Part shown: positions 53,676 through 64,000 of the stretch, in pieces | How positions within the stretch are numbered: the stretch's first letter is position 1 | Layout: each line of letters begins with the position of its first letter | DNA from: Tigriopus japonicus | Lineage: Eukaryota > Arthropoda > Copepoda > Harpacticoida > Harpacticidae | DNA: 64,000 nucleotides | Direction: 5' to 3' | NCBI GenBank assembly: GCA_010645155.1 | Contig: CM021317.1 | Span: 11,225,683 to 11,289,682 of the forward strand | Position numbers and translations under genes: made by a program | Notes under the pieces: generated by a model | Told to the model about the DNA's origin: nothing | What the model saw: the letters and a program-made list of their open reading frames with translations, nothing else | The model's database searches: none

Positions 53676-56600
53676 CACAAACTTTCCCTCAGCCTACAAC
53701 GAAACGTTTGCTCCAAGAATTTCTGGGACTTGTCAATTTCTACCATCGTTTCATCCCCAATTGCGCCACCATTCTCCATCCACTCTAAAACCTCTTAAAA
53801 TTGAAGGAGGAGAAGATCAAGAACTGGACGGATGATTGTACCTGATCGTTTGAGAGTGGCAAACGCGCGCTTCTGGAAGCGACTTCAGCATGATTGACTA
53901 TTTATGTACATAAGGTTATTAGTAAAAAGAAATTTGGCGAAAATCTGGCGATTTTGCAAATGAGGTGGCGAATTTCGGTGGCAAATCTGGCGATAAGAGC
54001 CGTCGAAGACCTGGCAACCCTGGTTGGAGCAGTTCTTGGACGACAAGTGGACTCTAGATACACTAAGATAGATATTGGCATTCGTAGGCTAATACACGGC
54101 GCCGATGATTCACGCTGGTGATTGGTCAAGAGCATTTAGTTGAACATTCAGCTAATTCTAACGAAGTTCAACAACAAACCAGAGTACTTCTTCTTTGTTG
54201 ATTTTGTAGTGATCTGACCTGGTGCTGGGGTTGCCAATTTTCTTGAGTGAAATCATATTCCCCACTGTCTACCAGCCTTCATAAACAGGTTTTTTTTCCT
54301 TAAGAAGCGACAAAAGGCAAGGCATCCCTGACTTTTGTGACTTCTGAGCAGGGTTACCAATCAACCTCAAAGTCGTGTTTGCTCATATACCAGAGCAAAG
54401 CACCCATTCTCTAAGAGGTAACCCTACCCTGCCACCTCCCGTGAAAAAACTTGCGCAAGCCGAGATTTCACATCACTGAGATTTTGTTGTCAATCACCCG
54501 ATCATGTGAATTTATCGGCCCCTGTTTAAACTCCACACTAGTTGAAATTCACTTTTTGCATATCAGGTTAATACCTTAAACACATTTCCAGCAGACTTGA
54601 GGATTTTCAATAACCAAACTGCCCTATCAGATGAGCGAAATAGTTTAGATGTGTTTCTTAGAAGAAAAGGTTCCTTTAATCATGAACTTCGGCTTCCCGC
54701 ATGATGAATGACGTTACAGACAGTCCGTGGCGGGTCGGGCAATCATAGATTTGATTGCCAATCTCTGCCTTCTAGTATTTCTAGTGGACTCCAGTGGCAT
54801 TCTTCTCACGAAAGCTACGCGACGCAGAAACTCGATATTCTGCGTTCGACAGAGAATTGCTGGCGGTGTATTTGGCCATCTGGCATTTCCGACATTTTGT
54901 CGAAGGACGCCAATTCCAAGTGTTCACCGATCACAAACCATTCAGTTACGCGCTCTCTAGCTCCTCAGACAAGTTGACCCCTCGACAAGAACGTCAACTC
55001 TCCTACATCTCCGAGTTTACCCAAAGTTTGCGTCATATTGACGGCAAACATAACATGGTAGCCGACGCATTGTCACGCATCAATCAATTAGAGACTTCTC
55101 GCTCCTTGTTGGCTGCTACGTTTGACTTCGAGCACTTTGCCGACGCGCAAGCGAACGACCCAGAGTTGTCAGCAATACGTACGTCAATCACGTCACTGAA
55201 ACTGTCCGACATACCCGATGCAAATGGTCCCAGGACTGTCCTTTGTAATTTTTCTCTCGATCACCCGCGCCCTATTGTTCCTAGAGCCCTTCGGAGCTCA
55301 GTTTTGATACCTTACATGGGATTGCTCATAGTGGATCGCGGGTAACAAAGAAGTTGATTGCTGAAATTTGCGTCATATTGACGGCAAACATAACACGGTA
55401 GCCGACGCGTTGTCACGCATCAATCAATTAAAGACTTCTTGCTCCTTGTTGGCTGCTACGTTTGACTGCGGCACGGACTCAAAAAAGACGTCACATCTTG
55501 GGGTCGAGCTTGCCTCACGTGTCAAGCATCCAAGATCAGCCGCCACACAAAGAGCCCGCACCAGAACTACAACCTTCCATCACGGCGGTTTGATCACATT
55601 CATATTGACATAGTGGGACCCCTTCCTCCTTCACGTGGATACTCGTACTTATTCACAATAGTCGACTGACATACCCGTTGGCCAGAGCCATTCCAATGAA
55701 TGATGCCACAGCCGAATCTTGTGCTAGAGCCTTACTCTCAGGTTGGATTGCTCGTCTGGGTGTCCCCACCATCATCACATCCGACAGAGGACGACAGTTG
55801 TCTCTGGCATGTGGACATCTTTGATGGAGTTATTGGGTATCAAACCCATCCAAACAACTGCATATCACGCACAAGCCAATGGGATGGTGGAACCTATGCA
55901 TCGTCAAATGAAGGCCTCCTCAAAAGCACGTCTCTCGGATGAATCTTGGGTGGACCACCTTCCACTCGTTATGCTTGGCATGAGGGCTGCCCTGAAGGAA
56001 GATCTTGGATGCTCGGCAGCCGATCTAGTCTATGGGACAGGGTTACGACTCCCAGGTGATTAATTGCTAATGAAAGGCACGGTGGAGGTGAACCCTCTCA
56101 CTTTTGCTGGTGAACTCGGGAAATTATTGTCCCAAATTCGTCCCACGGCTCCCTCAGCTCATCATAAGCCTCCCTTTCACGTGCCGCATCACTTGTCTAA
56201 GGCAACGCACGTTTTTGTTCGTCATGATGCACATCGAGCTCCTTTGCAAAGACCGTACGATGGCCCCTTTCGGGTGCTTCAACAACATGCTAAGTTTTTT
56301 CGTATCGATTTTGGAACCAGGGAGGATAATATATCAGTCGACCGTCTCAAACCAGCATACATCGAGTCCTCAGACAATGCATCTTTGGATCTCAAATCAA
56401 ACTCAACAACATCTCAGACCATTCAGCCAACACTTAAATCATCTGACGTAGCCGATTTTCAACCCACCGCGGACTTGAAGGGATTGCCTCCTGATGGTTT
56501 CACAACTCGTCGAGGTCGTGTCACAACTAGACCTTCTCGTTGGTCGGACAAGTCGTAGTGAGTTTCAGGGGGGGCCCTTGTGGGGATTAATTACCACCTT

Positions 56601-56735
56601 CGTTCGCTACTAATATTGTTCGGGAAAGATAGCGTTGTTGAATTGAGGTCAAGAGTTCTAAGCTTCGATATGGGGATTCTAGTATCAAATTTCATGCAAT
56701 AAAGACCTTTGAATTGTCCCTGTCGTTAACAAGTT
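53676..56735 (+). pseudogene. Ty3/gypsy retrotransposon, broken pol and 3' LTR
   Basis: Pieces lie in pol order. 53676-53788 is the end of reverse transcriptase (LLQEFLGLVNFYHRFIPNCA). 53810-53890 is the connection region with an internal stop. 54785-55345 is RNase H (TRYSAFDRELLAVYLAIWHF, TDHKPF) running into the integrase zinc region. 55470-56062 is the integrase core ([35 protein letters not shown]). 56064-56558 is the integrase C-terminus. About 900 bp of foreign sequence separates the first two pieces from RNase H. Stops and frameshifts occur throughout, and gag, protease, most of reverse transcriptase and the 5' LTR are absent. A polypurine tract (CAGGGGGGG, about 56567) precedes a TGTGGGGATT start of a 3' LTR with AATAAA at 56698. 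It is inactive. Confidence 0.88.
55366..55466 (+). repeat. Internal duplicate of 55029-55129 within the gypsy remnant
   Basis: About 100 bp (TTTGCGTCATATTGACGGCA onward, to GCTACGTTTGAC) repeats 55029-55129 with a handful of changes. It interrupts the integrase zinc-binding region: the frame reading FDTLHGIAHSGSRVTKKLIA stops being coding exactly where the copy begins, and the integrase resumes after it. It looks like template switching or a later duplication. Confidence 0.7.
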
Positions 56736-58653
56736 CATACTCTTTAACACCAAAGTTGAATATTTCTTGCTTCAGAAACCTTTTCAACTTATTTTCCTTA
56801 TTTTTTTAAATTTGCAATCACTCAACATCAAACAAATATACAATTTAAATTTTTAAAAAATTTAATTGATAAAACAATTTAAATAAACATTATTTAAAAA
56901 AAGTACAACTACAAGTTGTTGGTAGACAAAGCCTGTAAATAAAAATTTGGTTACCTGTGTTGTAGGACCAACTTAAAAAAAGAAAAATTGGAAGGGTTGT
57001 GATCCTTATTTTCATGTTAGGGAACGTAGGCAAATTTGCTTGTCAAAATCAGCTGTCTTTAAAGCCCAAAATTGGAGGTTCTTTCCAAATAGTGCTAAAA
57101 ATGCTATGCAAAAAAATTCGATTCTAGAGCCTCTCAAATAATGCTAGGAAGATGCTAAAAAATCGAGCAATGCTAATCAAAATTCTGCGATGCTTTTGCC
57201 CTTGAAAAAATGCTAATTTTCAGAAATTAGCATCAAAAATTGCTAGTTGGCCACACGGCCCCTGACTTTTGTAACTTTGGATCAGGGTTGCAAATTAAAC
57301 TCAAATTTGTGTTTGCTTGACACGGTGTTTTCCATCTATTCATTTCTTTTCATAAGCAAAGCTAATTACATTAGATTTTGAAAAACGATTCGAAATTTTG
57401 AAGTCATTGAAAGATTTATCAGAATCAATAGTCTTTTCTAATCATGTTTCTTTTGCCCATTCAACCCTGGTTTAGTTTGAGAATTCTCCACATGGTGTCA
57501 GTGTTTGTTCGTTTGACAGGGTGACAACTCGAACAAAAGGTTCATTAAGGGGCAATATTCCTTATCTTGTTTAAAACAGAAATTGGGTTCTTTTTGTCTT
57601 CTTTTAACTCAATATTTTAAGCCAGTATTTAAAAGTGGTCGTTGAACTATTCTTGGAGAGGCTTGTTCAATGTTGGATATAAGTGGCCAATTTACGTTAG
57701 GAACCAACCCTTATCAATTTGGTCACCTTAAAAAACGTGCGACCATTGTGAATAGAGAATGTGAACTAAATATATCGGTGTAACAATTTTCCCCCATAAG
57801 TGGAGACAAACAAAAGGGAGGTAAAAGCTCAAAGTCAATCACATATTGGTCACATATTGATAATCATTTTACAATTGTCATCTTAAGTATGCAAAAGTAA
57901 ATTATCCTAACCAGAACATTAGCTTTAAGTAAAGTCACTTGACGTAACTGTCTTTAGTGATTTATACGCACTTATTTCTTGACCAGGTTTAACAAACCAC
58001 CCCACCCAGTACTTGCTTATCTTCTCATTTTGGCTACCCTACTGTTCCTCTGCACTTCGGCCTAGCTGACCAGCACAGATATGAGGATAAAAGGGCTAGA
58101 TTTCACTAGATTTGGAATTGTTCACAACCTCTAAGGAGCTTCGAAGAAGATGTCACTCCAAAAACCTTGTGGATTTACCGAACATTCTGGTCATCTTGCC
58201 ATCTCCAAGTGCACATTCTAGTGTTTTAGTGCACAGAGAGATCCAGTCAAGCTGATTGAGGAAGAAAATTTGGATGGGTAGTGTGTGGCCCTTCAAAGAA
58301 AAAGAGAGCTTGACTTCATCCTTCTTTCTTTCTTCCAATCATTTAATGGATCGATGGATGGACAAAAACTGGATCGTAGGATTCATGAAAAGGTTCAGGG
58401 AATATTGGTCTTCTCTTGTCACGACTGCTAACTTTGGTGTGGTGATTCAACATGAAAATGAATGGGAAAAAGCAATGGAAACATCACCAGTTAGACAAGA
58501 ACAAGCACGTGGAATTGAAGTGGCAACCCTAAAATACAGAGACAGACTAATTTTGAGAAAGATCAACTATGAGAAGACCAGTCCACACAAGACATCAATG
58601 GTTAACCAACCACAAGAGAGCGCCTTCATTGGTAGATTGGACTACATCCACAA
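56736..58653. other. Repeat debris between gypsy and LINE fragments
   Basis: No gene seen. 57020-57262 repeats the word ATGCTAAAA/TTAGCAT many times and ends GTTGGCCACACGGCCCCTG. 57264-57340 shares CCTGACTTTTGTAACTT and CAGGGTTGCAAATT with 54332-54400, and its ACACGGTGTTTTCC is the inverse of 63603-63616. 58330-58650 holds an open frame without recognisable motifs. Confidence 0.45.
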
Positions 58654-59022
58654 AGATGCTAAAATTTGCGGATGATTTGAAGATTATTGGGATTATCTTG
58701 CAACCTCAAGATGAGAAATGAGTCCAAAGTGAGCTCAGCAGAAGATTGGGCCTCGAATAATGGAATGACCTTCAATGTGGATAAGTGTGAGATGATGAGG
58801 TTTGGAAAGAGGCCAAAAACCACTCCCAAGAATAGCCTGAAAGGCCAGAAACATGAGAGCGTAGAGATGGAAACAGACCTTTGTATCATATTCGATCGGA
58901 ACATGAAATTCCATGAACACTGTGCTGATATCGTCATGCGGACGAGTAGAATGATGAGTCTCGTGCAACGCACTTTCACCATGAGGGGCAAGAACATTTT
59001 AACTAGACTGTACAAAGTGTAG
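58654..59022 (+). pseudogene. LINE (non-LTR) reverse transcriptase fragment
   Basis: 58656 onward reads MLKFADDLKIIG, containing the FADD form of the catalytic metal-binding motif of LINE reverse transcriptases. After a stop and one frame change, 58735-59022 continues with the typical downstream part: EDWASNNGMTFNVDKCEMMR, FGKRP, KFHEHCADIVMRTSRMM and QRTFTMRGKNILTRLYKV, then a stop. It is similar in layout to Jockey/CR1-type elements. The upstream palm, the endonuclease and the 3' tail are absent, so it is a dead fragment. Confidence 0.8.
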
Positions 59023-62000
59023 TTAGACTTATACTAAAGTATAACATGACTTTTTGCTCTCATTGAAATGTTTTAAAATACAACCATTCACTTGAACACA
59101 CATCATTTATCTGGTTAAATGCCATTGTTAAAATGTTGTTATGTTCCGCCATTCACTCAAAAACAAATGTTATTAGTAAAAATAATCAAAATTCATTGAA
59201 TCAAGGCAGTCATCGCATGTCCTAAATTCCCGGTGTTGGCCCTAAGCTGGAGGTCCTTCGACCTTGAAATGAATCCTTCGTAGAGTTATCCTTGACCAGG
59301 AACCTCTCACCACAGGACGCGAACTTCAGCTGACGCGTAGCCCAATGAGGCCCTTAAAACGGTGCGGCTCTGCAGTGAATTTGAACGAAATTGCCAAAAA
59401 ACGATAGAAATAGGTGTTTGATAGCAATCGTCGCATCAGAATATTGTTGCAGCATTAGAAAGCGCTCCTTTTCCTACCATTCATTTTTATAATGCTGCTT
59501 TCTGTTCTCGGGAATTAGTCAAAACTGAGCTCCTTCAGACCAATATCTCGCACAAAATGGAGAATGGATCTCGAATAAATGCATATGTAACTTAAATATA
59601 ATAATACCAACTTCAGACAACGAGTTCAGTTATACTTCGATCAAGTTTCATGAAGATTGGGCGTCTTTTTAGAAAACTGTGGCCATGTTATTAACAATGA
59701 AACTCACAGCCACAGTATCCACACTCTTCCCCATAAAAACATCATTTTTAGTCAGCATTTTATCGTCTGAAATCCTTGAAATCCATTAGATGCCAAATAT
59801 CAACATTTTGATCAGCCAAACCGAGAGGAAGCACGAGATTAAACAATTTTTTTGTCAACTAATAGTTGAGTTGTTGATGATTCCCTCACACTGATTATTC
59901 ATGCAGACTGCAGTGAAAAACAGATCACTCTCATGGAGCACTGTATTCTTCGCTTTAATGGTGTTGTTTGGTACTTATAATCTGAAACCATTGGTATTTC
60001 AGGATAAGTTGAATAGGGTTGATAATGAGTGGTGAACGTGATTTACCCAAGAGTGGGTTGCATTTAATTATTCTAAGAGACAGAAACACAAACTAGAATG
60101 ATGTCTAGACAATTTGTTCACTGATTTAGTATAAAATATTGAATATTGAGTCCATAACACTTCCCTATCGTTCACTCCAGAGGGCCTCATTGGGCTCTCA
60201 AAAACAACAACAAACAGCTGTCTTCGCATCCTCTTCTGTAAGTATATCCATGCCTTGACTAGCTTTTCAGCAAGCCGATCATAGACAAAGTCGAATGGAG
60301 GCTCCCTGCTTGTGCCGGTTTTCCAGCAATACATAGAGACTCCTTTCTACTGAAAAGCGCTCTACGAACAGGGGAGTAAGGCTTGACAGTTCGGCATTTT
60401 GAAGACCAGTTATGATAATTCTAGCCAGAAAAGCATCCCTGTGAAATTTTTTGTGGCCTTAAAAAACTTACTAGTTGGGCCTTCGATTCGAAGTAAGAAA
60501 ATTGGCAATCCTGTCAGCCATTATGAACGTGACAAGGGGGGCGAGAGCTCAGTGTTTCGGTTTACCAACCGCTAGAGGTCTCCTCGAACGCCTAAATGGG
60601 CAGAAAGGAGAATTGTCCGTTATGGACTTCGAGCAAGATGTCGATTACAACACGTTCAAGCTTAAATATTTTAACAATCAAGGTGTCATTTGGAGCAAGG
60701 TTATGTTTATATTCATTATGTGATAGATATTTTTTCTTTTGCTTTATACAAATGAGAGGAAAGCGATCTGAAATGTGGAACTTTCTCATTTCCCTTGCGT
60801 CACGTTCTTTCCAAATGCTTTAAACATGGGAGATTTTCATACATGTTACTTAAAACTTTGAATAAATTCAAATTAAGAGCATAAAATACATCAAAAAGCA
60901 TTCCATTAACCAATAAAACAAGGATAAATCATGCATAAATGCCAAAACTAAAACAGTTCAAAAGTCACTAATGAAGATAACTGCTTTAGATGTACTGCTT
61001 TTGAAAAATCTTACAGTCCAATGGTGTGTTTTTTTACTTGAAGCATTGTCAGTGCTAAAATAAAAAGTTGGAGTTGAGGTACTTAGTATTAAATTCGAAG
61101 GGCTTGCCTTGACATCCACCATTTCAAATGTAGTTATCTTCGCGGTCTAGTAAAACAATACATTATTTAGTTGGTAGCTCACTTTCAGACACTTTCACAT
61201 AGTGGTCTGATACAATGCATATTTAGTAATGATAATGTTTATTGCGATAAGTTATTTTTCATTGAACAAGAATTTCAACATTAATTTTTGATAATAACGG
61301 GCAATAGATAGATGGAGAGGAGGGAAACTAAAGAAAGAATATATATCATTACATAATGAACATATGTAACAGGAATTGCTGCAATAATTGAGTACACAGC
61401 ATCTTTGAGGAACGTGAAATCAAATTAAAAATGTAAAAAAACTATTTTGAGATGTTACATCATATTATATTTCTAAAAATGGTTCGTCATCATACCTTAA
61501 CAATTTGTAACAAAAATCATTGAGAGTTGCTCAATCTATATTCATTTATGTTAGGTCAACGTGAACTCGCAACATTAAAAATATGATGTTGCACCCTATC
61601 CTTGACTGAAGAAAAAACCAAAAGCACCTGAAATTGGACACGGATAAGAACAGAATTCAAGAAGATTATGAGAGTTGACACGCAAGGGGTTTAAAATTGA
61701 ACCAATTAAAGGCTGCAATTCAGGCCACGGCCTCAATATGACAAAAACTCACTATAATGAAGTTGACTTATTAGAGGAATATTTGATACGGATTAATTTC
61801 ATTAAAGAATGCTTAAGTTATAAAAAGTAGCCTCGTCTGCTTGGGTCTGTAAATCCACCATCTGTATATTTTGAAGATTACACTCTACTCGATGATAAAG
61901 CGAGTATCTTTTTCCATTGCGCCGAGTGCCAAAGGAAATTTCGAAGCCACAATCCCACAATTCTGCCAAGGAATCTTGTTAAGGGGTACCAGACTATTGA

Positions 62001-62343
62001 ATGATGCCCGTTTGAGAGGAGGGCCTAGCAGAAAATCTTTCTCTATGTACGGGATCATGTCCCTGAATACAGAATACAGGTATATTCATATATTCACGAA
62101 AATGAATAAAAACATAATCTTACTCCAAAAGACACCTTGATTGATAACAACATTTTTAGAGTTGTTGGAGCACCCACGAGTTTCTTTATTGTTTATTTTT
62201 TATTGAGTTTTCCACACTTACCTCCTAGAGGAGTACAAGGAGTATTGGAATATGAAAGTAATAAAATAATGCATGAAAAGTCGGTAATGAATAAAAGAAT
62301 AAAATAAAATAATTTAGGTGGAGTTAGTTCTACTTTAGAGGCT
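59023..62343. other. Intergenic, no gene recognised
   Basis: AT-rich throughout (60,750-61,860 especially). Short coding-looking frames at 60519-60723 (GARAQCFGLPTARGLLERLN) and 61900-62090 (GTRLLNDARLRGGPSRKSFS) have no family that I recognise, no consistent splice partners, and are probably transposon scraps. Confidence 0.35.
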
Positions 62344-62466
62344 CTAGTCAGAGTGACAGGTGTGACTTGAATGTGGGCGGTGCTTGAAGTATCGTTGAAT
62401 TGGTTCATGGACATTTTCCTTGTCATTACCAAAATTTATCAAGTGTTGGTTGGTGGGAGATGGAAC
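62344..62466 (-). CDS. Candidate terminal exon of an unidentified minus-strand gene
   Basis: On the minus strand a strong acceptor (GCTTTTTTTTAG) precedes a 40-codon frame VPSPTNQHLINFGNDKENVH and onward, ending TAG at 62344-62346. About 140 bp downstream several AATAAA signals occur (plus-strand TTTATT, 62186-62212). The exon joins in phase 0 to the donor at 62534. The protein is not recognised. Confidence 0.4.
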   Translation of the reverse strand, partial: VPSPTNQHLINFGNDKENVHEPIQRYFKHRPHSSHTCHSD

Positions 62467-62533
62467 CTAAAAAAAAGCATGCTTTCGAAGATGTATGAAG
62501 TACACAATTATTACTCGTGCACGTTTCACTTAC

Positions 62534-62653
62534 CTTGACAAATCCGAATAACTTTGGCGGCTTCATGCCTATGGGTCGGTTTGATGTGGCGAGCTTCTCA
62601 GTTTGGCTTGCATTTTGGATTGGGTCCACGTTTTGGTCTTGTTTTTGATCACC
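62534..62653 (-). CDS. Candidate penultimate exon of the same minus-strand gene
   Basis: The minus-strand frame GDQKQDQNVDPIQNASQTEK onward, to KPPKLFGFVK, ends at AAG|gtaagt (62534), a perfect donor, with a 67-bp intron to the exon at 62466. Its 5' edge is unclear: the adjoining frame 62654-62861 is one base out of register and no good acceptor lies between, so a frameshift or an unseen junction must exist there. Confidence 0.35.
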
Positions 62654-63107
62654 CGTCGCTCATTTCTTCTCGGAAGCCACTTACTTTCACATTTATCCTT
62701 GTGGATGAGACACCTTTCTCAAAAGAAGGCTTCTTTCTTCTAATTTGTCCATTTGAAAGTCCATCAAGTCTCAAATCCTCGTCAACTCGGGTCGAATGAC
62801 TAACTGATTCCATTCCAGCAAAACATTTGGAAATATCCTCTCCATGGTCAGGAAAAGACAAACAGTCGCGTTGATGAAGAAGGATAGACCCTTTGGGGCA
62901 ATCTTAACACATCCAAACTTCAAACCATGATGATATTTTCTTGCTTTTCCTTCAAATTTCTTTCGATTGTATGTAGTGTTTCAGTGCGCCGATCGTTTGT
63001 TTTGCCCATTTACACGAACGATCAACAGCTGACTTTCGATAAAGACACCTACCGAATTTCAAGCGAGCAGCCTGACGGCGAGCCAAATCAGCCTGAAAAT
63101 AACGCGC
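62654..63107 (-). pseudogene. Further possible exons or decayed upstream part of the minus-strand gene
   Basis: The minus-strand frame from about 62909 (CPKGSILLHQRDCLSFPDHG) through SKCFAGMESVSHSTRVDEDL to STRINVK at a gtaagt (about 62690) has normal amino-acid composition. Upstream, TTATTTTCAG at about 63097 precedes ADLARRQAARLKF and a gtaggt donor, in a phase compatible with 62911. The chain cannot be completed without a frame change, so this is either a pseudogene or a gene whose junctions I have misplaced. Confidence 0.3.
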
Positions 63108-63130
63108 CCCCCTTGGAACGTGACTATATT

Positions 63131-64000
63131 TGAAATCAAAACAATGGCGGAACTGAGCATTTTTTGGAAAAAGAAACGATTGAAGTGAATGTGCATCATT
63201 AATATGGGCGTTTTTGCTACCAGTGGTTTCCTGAAACACCTAAGCATCTTTCTTTGTAAGTATAATACTGGCCAAAGAGGCTCAAGATGTCAAAATCAGA
63301 GAATCACTTCTCATGAGGTCATTTCCAAAACGGTAATTCGAGCAATTCAAGTGCTTAAACATGTAAAACCTCTTCAATATTCATTGTAAAGCTATATTGG
63401 CATTACCTTCTAACAAATTTAAGCGAGAAAAATTTTAGTTGAAGGTAAAATCCATAAATACTATTCCCTTTTAAGTTATCATATATTTTTTTAAAGCCTA
63501 GGATTAATTTGTCGTCTACAATGAAATTGTAGCCCTTAACGTCTTGATTTCAAAAAGTACTAATACATGTCTTGGCAATTTTTTTAAACCGTTGTTTTTG
63601 AGGAAAACACCGTGTTGAGTTAGTTAGCAGAGCACAAAATCTCCATTAGGTGACCCTACCTTGCAACCTCCCGTGAAAAAACTTGCCCAAGCACAGATCA
63701 TCACTACTTTTTTGCCGGTTTTTATCTGATTTTTCGAAGTTTTAAGAAGAAAAAACTTTTTTTCCGCCTTTTTATAGTTTTTAGCGCCATTTCAAGGAAT
63801 CAGACATGATCGGACTTCATTTCGCATTTTCCCCATGGGATTCTTATGAACTTGAAAATCAGTTTTTTTGAAAAAAAAAAAATTGTTTTATCTTGCAATT
63901 AAAGTGTCATATCTTGAAAGTAAATTTGAATTACTAAATGGCAACATTCACGTAGCCAATCTGATTTGGATAATTATAATTAAATTCTAAAATGAACACA
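63131..64000. other. Window end, repeat-bearing intergenic DNA
   Basis: 63600-63700 (GGAAAACACCGTGTT, then GTGACCCTACCTTGCAACCT and CCCGTGAAAAAACTTGCCCA) matches 54400-54460 and is a dispersed repeat. The rest is AT-rich with no gene. Confidence 0.4.

Noticed and set aside
1..64000. CRISPR arrays, rRNA genes and bacterial-type operons
   Set aside because: None seen; the window is eukaryotic and the tandem repeats present are microsatellites, duplicated tRNA-like units or transposon words.

Overview
The window is animal nuclear DNA. It has spliced genes with GT-AG introns of about 45 bp to more than 6 kb, long introns full of microsatellites, and many decayed transposons. The two recognisable genes are animal-specific in architecture (an ARHGAP21/23-type RhoGAP and a cytosolic-type NAD kinase). 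The compact introns, CT/GTGA microsatellites and element mix fit an arthropod. A crustacean such as a copepod is my guess, not something the sequence proves. I see no bacterial-style operon, CRISPR array or rRNA gene.

Region 1 (about 1-28,070, + strand) is one large multi-exon gene for a PDZ-PH-RhoGAP protein of the ARHGAP21/23 family. I traced 18 coding exons whose splice phases all agree, giving 2,178 codons from the ATG at 100. At least two further first exons (3239 and 16858) splice in phase into the same gene. The second would make a protein lacking the PDZ domain. One junction appears to use a GC donor (8687), and reading through it ends at a stop 17 bp later, so a PDZ-only short form is possible.

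Region 2 (about 28,100-36,490) is intergenic and rich in small transposons. It holds a fold-back element with very long inverted arms, a palindromic MITE carrying CTCF-like motifs and interrupted by a tiny solo LTR, a second solo LTR of the same family with an exact 5-bp duplication, and a hAT-type MITE with an exact 8-bp duplication.

Region 3 (36,497-48,080, + strand) is the NAD kinase gene. Four different first coding exons (36497, 42172, 43535, 44351) each begin with ATG and end in phase 2, and each can join the common exon at 44670. One encodes a signal-peptide-like N-terminus. Near the 3' end two homologous 83-nt exons lie 45 bp apart. Including both would break the frame, so they should be mutually exclusive, giving two versions of the C-terminal segment containing SFDGR. 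The first large intron holds a second copy of the CTCF-motif MITE and a deletion-derived mariner transposase; an intact TA-flanked MITE sits just upstream of the second first exon.

Region 4 (48,100-64,000) is mostly transposon debris: a tandemly duplicated tRNA-Leu-like sequence, blocks built by iterating short words, a broken Ty3/gypsy pol with one 3' LTR, and a LINE reverse-transcriptase fragment. At about 62.3-63.1 kb there are splice-bounded minus-strand reading frames that may be a small unidentified gene.
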